DNA of 64,000 bases. It comes from Roseomonas indoligenes (GTDB lineage Bacteria > Pseudomonadota > Alphaproteobacteria > Acetobacterales > Acetobacteraceae). The stretch is from the NCBI RefSeq assembly GCF_017813365.1, contig NZ_JAGIZA010000007.1, positions 62,001 through 126,000 on the forward strand, in the 5' to 3' direction. Positions 15,502 through 23,909 of the stretch are shown here, piece after piece (the first letter of the stretch is position 1; each line of letters begins with the position of its first letter). A program made the position numbers and the translations under genes. The notes beneath the pieces are model-generated. The model searched no databases. It had not been told where the DNA came from and saw only the letters and a program-made list of their open reading frames with translations.

Positions 15502-16584
15502 CTACCGCTCGCAGCGGATGAACATCGTCGCCCGCTCCGCGATCTCGCCCACATCGGCCGCGCTGCGATCCGCGCCGTTGCTGCGCGCCGCGGCGGGGGT
15601 GACGCCGGCGGCGCGCAGGAAGGCGGCCGCCCGTTCCCCCCGCACGGCGAAGTTGATGTTCTGCGCGATGTCGCCCGTGCGCCCCGCCACCGCCTGCGCG
15701 TTCAGCTTGGAGACGACGACGCCCACCACGTTGCCCTGCATGTCCAGCAACGGCCCGCCGGAATTGCCGGGCTGCACCGGGGCGCTGATCTGGATCTGGT
15801 CCTGATTGTCCCGCAGCCCCGCCAGCCCGTTGATCTCGCCGCGCGTCAGCTTGGCGTCGGAGGAGAGCAGGCCGGTCAGCGGGTAGCCGAAGGCCACCAC
15901 CCCCTCGCCGCGCCGCAGCGGCGGGTCCTGTCGGAAGGAGAGCACGGGGCCGGTGAGGCCCGGCACGGCCAGCAGGGCGAGGTCGAGGTTGGCATCCGTG
16001 CGCGCGGGCGGCACGGCGGCGTGGTTGCGGCCATCCGGCCCGCGCACCAGCACGCGGTCGCAGCCATCCACCACGTGCCGGTTGGTCAGCACCCGCTCCC
16101 CGGCCACGAGGAAGCCCGTGCCCGTGGCCGCGCGCACGCCGGGGCGCGGGATGGCCTGGGGCGAGGGTGGCGTCTCCGGCGAAGGGGGGCGGGCGGCGCT
16201 GCCCGCAGCGACCACGGTGGAGGCATCCAGCGCGATCTCCCGCTGCGTGCAGATCTCCTGGTCGCGCTTCACCGCCTCCCGCCCATCCGCCAGCACCAGG
16301 CGGATGTCGAAGCGGCAACCGGCCTGGGGGTTAGGGCGCAGGCGGTAGGTGGCGCCATCCGCCAGCGGCCGGGGCAGCAGGTTGCCCGCCCAGTCCGGCC
16401 GCCCGGCGCGCACGGCGTTCAGCGTCCGCGCCTCCTGCCCCGTGCGGTTGACCACGCGGAATCCTTCCTCCGCCTGGGTGGCGGTGGGCGGGGCGCCCTG
16501 GGCTGCGCCTTGGGCCCGCACGGCGGGAGAGGAGGGTAGGAACAGTGCCAGGGCGAGGGCCGAGGCGAGGGGGAGGGTGCGCAT
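15502..16584 (-). CDS. Secreted trypsin-like serine protease, paralogue
   Basis: A 360-residue paralogue of the downstream protease with the same order: signal peptide (start MRTLPLASALALAL), Cys-paired module (FRVVNRTGQEARTL through CRFDIRLVLADGREAVKRDQEIC), Pro-rich linker, and an S1 domain with His in TNRHVVDG (about 170), Asp in NLDLALL (about 201) and Ser in QPGNSGGPLL (about 274). The ATG at the signal peptide is preferred to an upstream frame extension rich in Arg and Trp. The two genes are tandem duplicates and likely one transcript. An AT-rich spacer separates this gene from the divergent porin gene. Confidence 0.88.
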   Translation of the reverse strand: MRTLPLASALALALFLPSSPAVRAQGAAQGAPPTATQAEEGFRVVNRTGQEARTLNAVRAGRPDWAGNLLPRPLADGATYRLRPNPQAGCRFDIRLVLADGREAVKRDQEICTQREIALDASTVVAAGSAARPPSPETPPSPQAIPRPGVRAATGTGFLVAGERVLTNRHVVDGCDRVLVRGPDGRNHAAVPPARTDANLDLALLAVPGLTGPVLSFRQDPPLRRGEGVVAFGYPLTGLLSSDAKLTRGEINGLAGLRDNQDQIQISAPVQPGNSGGPLLDMQGNVVGVVVSKLNAQAVAGRTGDIAQNINFAVRGERAAAFLRAAGVTPAAARSNGADRSAADVGEIAERATMFIRCER

Positions 16585-16722
16585 GATCCCCGGGATGTGA
16601 GCGGCGCCCCATCCCGCGTCAATCCACCACCTCCTGCGTGTCCGGCCCGGCTTGCGGCCGGAACGAGGGCGCGGTAACAAACTAAACCACTGAAATTATT
16701 AAACAATTACTGCATAGATCAT

Positions 16723-16744
16723 GACATGAACACCTCTTCATGTC
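16723..16744. promoter_or_regulatory. 8-bp inverted repeat in the porin/protease divergent region
   Basis: GACATGAA-N6-TTCATGTC is a perfect 8-bp inverted repeat in the AT-rich 60 bp preceding the porin start (16770), within the 185-bp spacer shared with the divergent protease operon. The spacing fits a dimeric repressor or activator site. A short RNA hairpin in the 5' leader is the alternative. Confidence 0.45.
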
Positions 16745-16769
16745 TTGGCGTGACAGAACGGAGCCCTGC

Positions 16770-18167
16770 ATGACCCGTCGCCCCGCCTGCCCGTCGCCGG
16801 GACGCCTGCTGCGCAGCGCCTTGCTCCTGCTGGGCCTCGCAGCCCCTGCCGCCGCCCAACAGGGCGGCTCCCCCGGCAGCGGGGAGGGCGAGATGGCGAT
16901 CTTCCCGGGCATCGCGCGCGAACTGAGGGCGCTGCAGGAGGATGGCTGGCTGATCCACGGCCAGGCGACCTTCGTCCTGCAGGGCCATCCGCGCTTCCGC
17001 TCCCCCTACCAGGGCCCGGGCAGCCTGAAGCCGGAAGCCTCGGCCGCCAATACTTTCTCCTCCGACCTCATCATAGGCCGCCGCCTCTGGCACGGGGCGG
17101 AGGCGGTGGTGGACGTTTCCGTCACCCGCGGCTTCGGCCTTTCCAACTCCACCGGCATCGCGGCCTTCCCCAACAACGAGGCCTTCCGCCTCGGCTCCTC
17201 CGAGCCGACGATCTTCGTCCCCCGCGCCTTCTTCCGGCAGACGATCGGCCTCTCCGCCGACACGGTGGAGGGCGAGGACGACCCGCTGCGCTTCGATGGC
17301 GCCCTGCCGCGGGAGCGGCTGACCCTCACCATCGGCAAGATGTCGGTCTGGGACATCTTCGACCGTAACAGCTACTCCCACGATGCCCGCACCCAGTTCC
17401 TGAACTGGGCCCTCGTCGGCTCGGGCGCCGTGGACTACGCCGCCGACGCGCGCGGCTGGACCATCGGCGCCGCGGCGGAGTGGGAGGACGGCACCTGGGG
17501 CCTGCGCGCCGGCGCCTTCCAGGTCTCGCGCCGGGTGAACGGCCTCTTCCTCGATCCCTCCATCACCCGCGCCTGGCAGGTGCTGGGCGAGGTGGATCGC
17601 TTCACCCGCATCGGCGACCGCCCCGGCGCCGTGCGCGTCATCGCCGGCCTCTCCCGCACCCGCCAGTCCAGCTGGGGCGAGCTGCTCGACCCCGTCTCCC
17701 CCGTGGACTTCGAGCTGAACCCGCGCGCCTACCGCACCAAGGCCATGCTGGCCCTGAACCTGGAGCAGGAGATCGCCGACGACCTCGGCGCCTTCGCCCG
17801 CCTGTCCTGGAACGACGGCCGCACGCAGAACTGGATGTTCACGGAGATGGACCGCGCCGTCTCCGGCGGCCTCTCCCTCAAGGGCGGCCGCTGGGGCCGG
17901 AAGGAGGACACGGTGGGCCTCGGCACCAATATCGGCTGGGCCTCCGCCGGCCGGCGCCAGTATCTCTCCTCCGGCGGCATCGGCTTCATCACCGGCGACG
18001 GCGCCCTGCGCGGCGGGCCGGAATACGCGATCGAGGCCTTCTACGACGCGGCCGTCGCCCCGGGCGTGAATCTTGCCCTCGACGTGCAGCAGGTCTTCAA
18101 CCCCGCCTATAACCGGGACCGGGGACCGGTGACGCTCTTCGCGCTGCGGGCGCGGGTGGCTTTCTAG
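16770..18167 (+). CDS. OprB-type carbohydrate-selective porin
   Basis: A 465-residue outer-membrane beta-barrel of the OprB type. A signal peptide (about residues 1-30, ending AAPAAAQ) leads into the family pattern: WLIHGQATFVLQGHP, SPYQGPGSL, LIIGRRLWHGAEAVV, TRGFGLSNSTGIAAFPN and the repeated barrel strands. It ends in VAF, the aromatic C-terminal residue that the Bam machinery recognises. Members let sugars diffuse across the outer membrane. The start MTRRPACPSP is preferred to a Met 10 codons upstream because it begins a typical signal peptide. A paralogue lies at 22377-23852. Confidence 0.85.
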   Translation: MTRRPACPSPGRLLRSALLLLGLAAPAAAQQGGSPGSGEGEMAIFPGIARELRALQEDGWLIHGQATFVLQGHPRFRSPYQGPGSLKPEASAANTFSSDLIIGRRLWHGAEAVVDVSVTRGFGLSNSTGIAAFPNNEAFRLGSSEPTIFVPRAFFRQTIGLSADTVEGEDDPLRFDGALPRERLTLTIGKMSVWDIFDRNSYSHDARTQFLNWALVGSGAVDYAADARGWTIGAAAEWEDGTWGLRAGAFQVSRRVNGLFLDPSITRAWQVLGEVDRFTRIGDRPGAVRVIAGLSRTRQSSWGELLDPVSPVDFELNPRAYRTKAMLALNLEQEIADDLGAFARLSWNDGRTQNWMFTEMDRAVSGGLSLKGGRWGRKEDTVGLGTNIGWASAGRRQYLSSGGIGFITGDGALRGGPEYAIEAFYDAAVAPGVNLALDVQQVFNPAYNRDRGPVTLFALRARVAF

Positions 18168-18234
18168 GGATCCGGCAAGGCTTGGCGCCGGGGCCACTTG
18201 CTGAGACCCTGGCGCAAGCTTTCCCGAGGCCCTG

Positions 18235-19203
18235 ATGAGCGTCGTCGCCGCCTACCTCTACCAGAACGGAAGCCGGGTGCGGCCCGTCGCCATCGACGAG
18301 CCGACGCCCTGCATCGGCGACCGCTCGGAATTCGTCTGGATTGGCCTGCTCGACCCGACCGAGCAGGAGCTGCTGGTGCTGCAGGACAAGTACGGCCTGC
18401 ATCCCCTCGCGGTCGAGGACGCCTTCAAGGCCCACCAGCTTCCCAAGGTGGACGTCTATGGCGACCAGCTCTTCGTCGTTGTCCGCACGGCCCATCTCGA
18501 GCAGGACAGCATCCGCTACGGCGAGACCGCGGTCTTCGTCGGCAAGCACCACATCATCAGCGTCCGGCACGGCTCGGCCCGCGCCCACAAGGAACTGCGC
18601 CGCCAGCTGGAGGCCTCCCCGGCCCTGCTGTCCCAGGGCGTGGACTACGTGCTCCACGGGGTGCTGGACTTCGTCGTGGACGGCTACCTGCCGATCGTTG
18701 AGGCGATCGAGGAGGAAGTGCTCGCGATGGAGCAGCAGGCGCTGAACACCTCCCTCGCGCGCGACCAGGTGGCACGGATCTTCCGGCTCCGGCGCGAGAT
18801 GCTTCGCTTCCAGCGCATCCTGGGCCCGATGAGCGAGGTCTGCAGCAAGCTCGCCCGGCTCGACATGCCCTGCGTCGACGTCGAGGCACGGCCCTACTTC
18901 AGCGACGTCCTGGACCATGTCCGGCGCGTCCAGGCCATGGTGGACGGGCTGCGGGAAGTCCTCACCTCGGTCTTCGAGGTCAGCGCGCTGCTGGAGCAGC
19001 AGCGCCAGGGCGAGATCACGCGGCAGCTGGCGGCCTGGGCCGCGATCCTGGCCGTTCCCACGGCCATCGCGGGCATCTACGGCATGAACTTCGAGAACAT
19101 GCCGGAGCTGAAGACGACCTATGGCTACTTCGTCGTCCTCTCGGTCATCGCCGTTCTCTGCGTAACGCTCTACCTCCGCTTCCGGCGGGCGAAGTGGCTC
19201 TAG
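18235..19203 (+). CDS. corA: CorA-type magnesium/cobalt channel
   Basis: A 322-residue CorA channel, a pentameric inner-membrane Mg2+/Co2+ uptake protein. A large cytosolic alpha/beta domain is followed by two C-terminal helices, with the signature YGMNFENMPEL at about 282-292 between them. The last helix ends in basic residues (RFRRAKWL). The N-terminal VWIGLLDPTEQEL and HPLAVEDAF segments are typical. The gene stands alone between the porin and the convergent otnK-like gene. Confidence 0.95.
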   Translation: MSVVAAYLYQNGSRVRPVAIDEPTPCIGDRSEFVWIGLLDPTEQELLVLQDKYGLHPLAVEDAFKAHQLPKVDVYGDQLFVVVRTAHLEQDSIRYGETAVFVGKHHIISVRHGSARAHKELRRQLEASPALLSQGVDYVLHGVLDFVVDGYLPIVEAIEEEVLAMEQQALNTSLARDQVARIFRLRREMLRFQRILGPMSEVCSKLARLDMPCVDVEARPYFSDVLDHVRRVQAMVDGLREVLTSVFEVSALLEQQRQGEITRQLAAWAAILAVPTAIAGIYGMNFENMPELKTTYGYFVVLSVIAVLCVTLYLRFRRAKWL

Positions 19204-19227
19204 CTGCGCTCTCTCCGGGGTGGGGCG

Positions 19228-20472
19228 TCAGTCGTCGAAGGCCTTCAGGAAGACGTCGAGCGAGCCCGAGGCCCCCGGCTTGAGCGCCAGGTGAAGCCCG
19301 GGCGCCTCCGCGAAGCTCCAGTGCACGCCCGGGTCGATCTCCGCGCCGATGCGAAGGGTCCGGACATCCAGGCGGGCGAGCACGGCGGCGGCGGTCTCGC
19401 TGCCGGCCACCATCAGCCGCCCCAGCCCGGCGGCGGCCAGCCCCGCGGCCGTCTCGGCCAGCGCGGCCTCCACCAGCGGGCCGGCGGCCGGGCCGAGGCG
19501 GGCCCGGAGGGCGGCGACCCGGTCCGGCGGGGCGGAGGCGGCGATAAGGAGGGGCCATTCGGGCGGCTGCTCCGCCGCCCAGTCCAGGGCCTGGCGCGCC
19601 AGGGCGGCGGCGTCGGGCGTGGCGAGCGGGTCCAGTTCCAGCGTCGGCATGCGGTCCCGCGCGAAGCCGATCTGGGCGAAGGTGGCGCGGGTGAGGGCGC
19701 CGGCGAGCACGGCGGCGCGCCCCTGCGGGGGCGGCACCCATGGCGTCACCGAGGGACGAGGCGGCGCATCCCCGCGCAGGATGGCGGCGAGGCCGGGCGC
19801 GATGCCCGTGCTGCCGAGGACCAGCGCCTGGCCGGCGGTCGCGGCGGCGATCGCCAGGAGATGCGCTTCCGTGAAAGCGTCGAGCACGGCGTAGCGGCGG
19901 CCGGATTCCTTCAGCCCCGTCAGGGCGCGGCGGATCGCGGCGGCGCCGGCTTCCACGACGGTGACCGGGACAAGGGCCACGGCGCCGTCCGTCTGGGCGC
20001 CGAGCAGGCGGGGCAGGCTGGCGTCGCGCATCGGCGTCAGCGGATGGCGCTCCATCCCGCTCTCGCTCAGCAGCGACGCGCCGACGAAGAGATGGCCCTG
20101 GTAGACGGTGCGTCCCGCCGCGGGGAAGGCCGGGCAGACCGGCGCGAAGCCGGTGCCGAGGCGGCGGACCAGCGCGTCCGCCACCGGGCCGATATTGCCG
20201 GCCGGCGTGGAATCGAAGGTGGCGGCGTGGTGGAACAGGATCTGCCGGCTGGCCGCCCCCTGCAGGGCCTCGCAGGCGGCGAGAGCCCCGGCCACCGCCG
20301 CTGCGGCCGGGCCGGTGCGGATCTCCAGCGCGACGACGGCGGCCTCGGCCTCGGGCAGCGCTGCCTCCGGCGGGCCGATCACCTGCACGGTGTCCATCCC
20401 GGCCTTGGCAAGCGCGCCGGCCACTTCCGTGGCGCCGGCGATGCTGTCGGCGATGCAGCCGAGCAATGGCAT
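19228..20472 (-). CDS. otnK: Four-carbon acid sugar kinase, OtnK/DUF1537 family
   Basis: A 414-residue kinase of the DUF1537 family. OtnK members phosphorylate 3-oxo-tetronates (C4 acid sugars) during L-threonate, D-threonate or erythronate catabolism. FHHAATFDSTPAGNIG (about 80-95) corresponds to the family substrate-binding motif. The C-terminal half has the Gly-rich nucleotide-site segments GLGRLMVAGSETA and LKPGASGSLDVF. No dehydrogenase (ltnD), decarboxylase (otnC) or isomerase (otnI) is nearby, so the specific sugar is unconfirmed and the symbol is provisional. Confidence 0.8.
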   Translation of the reverse strand: MPLLGCIADSIAGATEVAGALAKAGMDTVQVIGPPEAALPEAEAAVVALEIRTGPAAAAVAGALAACEALQGAASRQILFHHAATFDSTPAGNIGPVADALVRRLGTGFAPVCPAFPAAGRTVYQGHLFVGASLLSESGMERHPLTPMRDASLPRLLGAQTDGAVALVPVTVVEAGAAAIRRALTGLKESGRRYAVLDAFTEAHLLAIAAATAGQALVLGSTGIAPGLAAILRGDAPPRPSVTPWVPPPQGRAAVLAGALTRATFAQIGFARDRMPTLELDPLATPDAAALARQALDWAAEQPPEWPLLIAASAPPDRVAALRARLGPAAGPLVEAALAETAAGLAAAGLGRLMVAGSETAAAVLARLDVRTLRIGAEIDPGVHWSFAEAPGLHLALKPGASGSLDVFLKAFDD

Positions 20473-20556
20473 GGGGGCTCCTTGGGATGGTGGCGCGGTC
20501 CGGGGCGGCTGCCCCTCCCATCTCCCTCTAGAGCAGATTGCCGCGGGGCGGCATGG

Positions 20557-20582
20557 CCCGGGAGCATGGGGCTGCTCCCGGG
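20557..20582. terminator. GC-rich hairpin after the conserved hypothetical gene
   Basis: A perfect 10-bp stem, CCCGGGAGCA/TGCTCCCGGG, with a 6-nt loop lies 24 nt beyond the stop of the minus-strand gene at 20606. A smaller TGCCGC/GCGGCA hairpin follows at 20539-20553. There is no T-run, so it may need Rho or act as a 3'-end stabiliser. Confidence 0.5.
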
Positions 20583-20605
20583 TTAAGGGGCCTTGCCTTG
20601 CCCGG

Positions 20606-21709
20606 TCAGTGCCGGATCAGCGAGAGCACGATCTCCACGGCGATGAGCAGCAGGATGGCGATCTCCAGCAGCTCGGCACGGCCCCCGGCCGCTTCGCCGT
20701 GCAGGGCCGTGTAGGTCTGGCGGATGATCTCCAGCTTGCGGTCCACCGCGGCGCTCACCTGGGGAACGCGGAACAGGCCCATGGCCGCAGCATAGACGCG
20801 CGCGAGGTACACATCCTCCGTCACCTGCAGGGCGTTGTCCACGCGCTCCGCCAGTTCCGTCACCTCCGCAACCAGCGTGTGCAGCTGCCGGGCCAGGCGC
20901 GCGTAGCGGCGGGAGGCGAGGAGGTTGGTGCGGCTGCGCGCCGCCTCCACCAGGGCCCGCATGCGCGGCAGCTCGTCGTCCAGCATCTCGTCGTAGCTGC
21001 GCAGCTCCAGCAGCTGGGCATTGGCCATCTCCAGCACGTCGGCCACGTCCGTCTCGCGCCTTGGCTCCAGGATGAAGGCGCGGTCCCAGGTGATCACCGC
21101 CAGGTCGTCCGGGTGGTAGGAGAAGCGCTGCGCCAGCAGGTCGCGCCGCGCGCCCTCCGACAGCGGCCTCTCCTCGCCGGACAGCAGCGGCACGAGGTCC
21201 ACACGCTGCTGCAGCGTCTCCGCGGTGATCGGCTCGCCGAAGGCGTTCACCACGGCGATGAGGTAGTCCTCCTGCAGCGGCGTCGCGGTCGGGCGGTCCA
21301 GCGCCTCGCCGAGCACGTCGCGCAGCCGGGCCAGCAGCCCGTCCCATACCTCCGTGCCGGCGGCGGGGCCGACCGCTCCGTCCGTCCGGTTCACCAGCGC
21401 CGTGAAGGCCGACCAGGAGAGGTCCTGCGCCGGCAGGTGAAGCGCGATGGCGGCGATGCCGAAGTCATAGAGCCGCACGCTGGCCTCGGCCTGGACCGTG
21501 CTGGCGCCGAGAGCGACCGGCACGGGCCCGAGTGCGAGGGCGAGCGGCGGCACGCCGAAGGACACGGCCTTGGAGGGCGTGCCGGCCAGCCGGGCGCGCG
21601 CGGTGGCGCCGGCGGTCCGCTGCGCCCAGAGCTCCTCGGCGCGCCGCAGGTCGATCTCGTAGGCGAGGTCGAAGAGCCGGAGGGCCGAGACATGCCCCGA
21701 CCGGACCAC
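20606..21709 (-). CDS. Conserved hypothetical membrane-anchored protein, tentative RMD1/DUF155-like
   Basis: A 367-residue protein with a mixed alpha/beta N-terminal half (VRLYDFGIAAIALHLP), a long helical middle (NAQLLELRSYDEMLDDEL, LARQLHTLVAEVTELAERV) and one C-terminal membrane helix (LLEIAILLLIAVEIVLSLI). A terminal membrane anchor after a helical bundle recalls the RMD1/DUF155 family of eukaryotic mitochondria, but I place it there only tentatively. The GTG at 21709 is chosen because GGAGGAG lies 9 nt upstream; the only in-frame ATG, at 21817, gives an implausible Cys/Gly-rich leader. Confidence 0.7.
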   Translation of the reverse strand: MVRSGHVSALRLFDLAYEIDLRRAEELWAQRTAGATARARLAGTPSKAVSFGVPPLALALGPVPVALGASTVQAEASVRLYDFGIAAIALHLPAQDLSWSAFTALVNRTDGAVGPAAGTEVWDGLLARLRDVLGEALDRPTATPLQEDYLIAVVNAFGEPITAETLQQRVDLVPLLSGEERPLSEGARRDLLAQRFSYHPDDLAVITWDRAFILEPRRETDVADVLEMANAQLLELRSYDEMLDDELPRMRALVEAARSRTNLLASRRYARLARQLHTLVAEVTELAERVDNALQVTEDVYLARVYAAAMGLFRVPQVSAAVDRKLEIIRQTYTALHGEAAGGRAELLEIAILLLIAVEIVLSLIRH

Positions 21710-21761
21710 CAGTCCCTGCTCCTCCAAGCCGCCGCCTCCCGCACCGATCCCGGAAATCCTC

Positions 21762-21785
21762 TTGCACGTTTGCACGCTTGCACGC
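21762..21785. promoter_or_regulatory. Triple 8-bp direct repeat (TTGCACGY) in a divergent promoter
   Basis: Three head-to-tail copies of TTGCACGY with no gap sit between the divergent genes starting at 21709 (minus) and 21862 (plus). Tandem direct repeats of 7-8 bp are the usual operators of ribbon-helix-helix proteins, and the plus-strand gene encodes a C-terminal segment resembling that fold. Autoregulation is inferred. Confidence 0.5.
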
Positions 21786-21861
21786 CAGCAGTGCGGGCCA
21801 TAGCCTCCGCCTGACATCGAAACTTCACCGGCAGAGCCCCGGCATGCAAGGACATCAGGAC

Positions 21862-22281
21862 ATGCAGGGTCCGACCAGGCGCGGTACCGCGAAGCCCACC
21901 GCCCAGCCCGCGGCCCGGCGGCCCGCCGCCACCAAGGCGGGCGGCCCCAAGGCCAGGAAGCCCGCCGAGGAGACCGCGAAGCCGGTGCCCCGCAAGGCCG
22001 CGAAGCCCGCGATCCTGAAGCCGGCCACCGCCGCGGTCCCGCCGCCCGAGGAGGTGGCTGCCGTCACGGCGTCGGCGAGCCCATCCGCGGCCCCCGAGAA
22101 GGCGAAGGCGCCAAAGCCGCCCAAGGAGCGGACCGAGCCGCTGAACTTCCGCGTCACCCCGGAGTTCCGCCGCGCCTTCAAGCGGGCGGCCGCGGCGCAG
22201 GACTGCAAGAAGGTGGAGCTGCTGGAGCGCATCTTCGGGGAATGGAGCGCGCGCAACCCCGCCCCCCCGACGCCGGCCTGA
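21862..22281 (+). CDS. Ala/Pro/Lys-rich protein with C-terminal ribbon-helix-helix-like segment
   Basis: A 139-residue protein. Residues 1-95 are low-complexity Ala/Pro/Lys, probably disordered and possibly DNA-binding. The last 40 fit a ribbon-helix-helix unit like ParG: a strand (PLNFRV), helix A (TPEFRRAFKRAAAAQD) and helix B (KKVELLERIFGEW). Such proteins dimerise and bind tandem operators. A triple TTGCACGY repeat lies about 80 bp upstream. The ATG at 21862 has AAGGA 9 nt before it; another ATG at 21844 is also possible. A role as repressor of itself and the divergent gene, or in DNA compaction, is inferred. Confidence 0.7.
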   Translation: MQGPTRRGTAKPTAQPAARRPAATKAGGPKARKPAEETAKPVPRKAAKPAILKPATAAVPPPEEVAAVTASASPSAAPEKAKAPKPPKERTEPLNFRVTPEFRRAFKRAAAAQDCKKVELLERIFGEWSARNPAPPTPA

Positions 22282-22376
22282 ACCCGGCCCGGGGGGGCGG
22301 CTATCCGCCCACCGGCTCGAAGCCCGGCCCGTCATGCCCTCTTCACGCAGCGCCGGCGGCGCATAGGCTAGAGCCG

Positions 22377-23852
22377 GTGAATGACGAAACGCCAGGAGAG
22401 GGGGCCCGCGCGGCCGTGGCGCCCCGGCCGCCGGTGAGGCCCGGCTGCAAGAAATCGCGGCGCGGCCGGGCGGCCGGCGCCGCGCTCGGCATCCTGCTCG
22501 CCCTGCTGCCGGCGGGTCGGGCCGCCGCCCAGCGCGCCAACAGCGTCTATGGCACGGGCGCGCCCATCTACCAGGACAACCTGGATGCCGCGGTCGGCGG
22601 CCTGACCTCCGCGCTGGACGCGCTGGAGCAGGCCGGCTGGCTCCTGCGCGGCAGCCTGACCTCCGTGGTCCAGGTCAGCCCGGGCTTCCACGCCCGCATC
22701 AACGGCCCGAACAGCTTCCGCCCCGGCCCCGCCACGGCCGATACGGAGGAGCTGGACCTCGTCCTCGGCCGCCGCCTCTGGAAGGGCGCGGAGCTGATCG
22801 TCATCCCCAGCCTGCTGCGGGGCCATGGCCTGTCCAACGCGCTGGGTGTCGCCCAGTACACGAACGGGCTCGCCGCGAGCCGCGACCGCGTGTGGGACGC
22901 CTATGTCAGCCACGCCTTCATCCGCCAGACGATCGACCTGTCCTACGACGCCTTCGGCGGAGACAGCGACCCGACCCGCTTCGCCGGACCTCTGGCGGCG
23001 GAGCGCATCACCCTCACCGCCGGCCGCGTCTCCGTCCTCGATTTCTTCGACACCAACCGCTACGCCGTCGACCCCGGCAGCCAGTTCCTGAACGGGGGCC
23101 TCTTCGCCTCCGCCGCGTTCCCCAGCGCTGCCGACCCGCGCGGCGGCACGAACGGCGTGGTGGCGGAGTACGAGAACCGGCGCTGGGCCCTGCGCCTCGG
23201 CGCCTTCCAGGTCTCCCGCGACATCGCGGCGGGCTCGCTCGACCCGCAGCCCCTGAAGCACCAGCAGGTGGTGGCGGAGGCGGACCGCTTCTGGTGGGCG
23301 GGCCAGCGCCCCGGCGCCGTCCGCCTCGTCGGCGGCCTCACGCGCTTCAGCACCCGGCGCTGGGACGAGCTGACCCGCGCCCTGCTGGACGAGGCGCCGG
23401 AACCCGCGGCGCGCGCGCGCAGCCAGCCCATGGCCGCGGCCAATGCGGAGCAGGCGGTGACGGATGCCGTCGGCATCTTCGCCCGCACCGCCTGGAACGG
23501 CGCGCAGGTCCGGAACTGGATGTTCACGGAAGCCGACTGGTCCGCCTCCGCCGGGCTGTCCATCGCCGGCAACGCCTGGGGGCGGTTCGACGACATGCTG
23601 GGGCTCGGCGCCGGCATCGCCGGCCTCTCGCCGGGCCACCGCCGCTACCTCGCCGCTGGCGGCACGGGCAGCGTCCTCGGCGACGGCGCGCTGCAATACC
23701 GGCCGGAGAAGGTGCTGGAAGCCTATTACGCCGTGCAGGTCGCCCCTGGCGCGGCCCTGACCGTCGATTACCAGCTCATCGCCGCGCCGGGCCACAACGC
23801 CGCGCGCGGGCCCGCCTCGGTCTTCAGCCTGAGGACGAACCTCTCCTTCTGA
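22377..23852 (+). CDS. OprB-type carbohydrate-selective porin, paralogue
   Basis: An outer-membrane barrel of about 490 residues, paralogous to the porin at 16770-18167. Shared landmarks are GWLLRGSLTSVVQVSPGF, LVLGRRLWKGAELIV, RGHGLSNALG, AFIRQTIDLSYD and RNWMFTEADWS. It ends in LSF, again with a terminal Phe. The signal peptide is the basic/hydrophobic run KKSRRGRAAGAALGILLALLPAG. No ATG lies in frame near it, so the GTG at 22377 is proposed; the 5' end is uncertain. The barrel has a longer Ala-rich loop (about residues 335-355) than its paralogue. It converges on the Ser/Thr kinase gene. Confidence 0.8.
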   Translation: MNDETPGEGARAAVAPRPPVRPGCKKSRRGRAAGAALGILLALLPAGRAAAQRANSVYGTGAPIYQDNLDAAVGGLTSALDALEQAGWLLRGSLTSVVQVSPGFHARINGPNSFRPGPATADTEELDLVLGRRLWKGAELIVIPSLLRGHGLSNALGVAQYTNGLAASRDRVWDAYVSHAFIRQTIDLSYDAFGGDSDPTRFAGPLAAERITLTAGRVSVLDFFDTNRYAVDPGSQFLNGGLFASAAFPSAADPRGGTNGVVAEYENRRWALRLGAFQVSRDIAAGSLDPQPLKHQQVVAEADRFWWAGQRPGAVRLVGGLTRFSTRRWDELTRALLDEAPEPAARARSQPMAAANAEQAVTDAVGIFARTAWNGAQVRNWMFTEADWSASAGLSIAGNAWGRFDDMLGLGAGIAGLSPGHRRYLAAGGTGSVLGDGALQYRPEKVLEAYYAVQVAPGAALTVDYQLIAAPGHNAARGPASVFSLRTNLSF

Positions 23853-23909
23853 ACGCCTCGGGACGCCCACGGCCTTGCCTCCGCGCGCGCCCGCTCGGCT
23901 GTTCGGGTC

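Noticed and set aside
14438-16318. Minus-strand frame spanning both serine protease genes, suggesting a fusion
   Set aside because: It is out of frame with both proteases and reads as Arg/Gly/Pro noise; the two separate genes each have intact signal peptides and catalytic residues.
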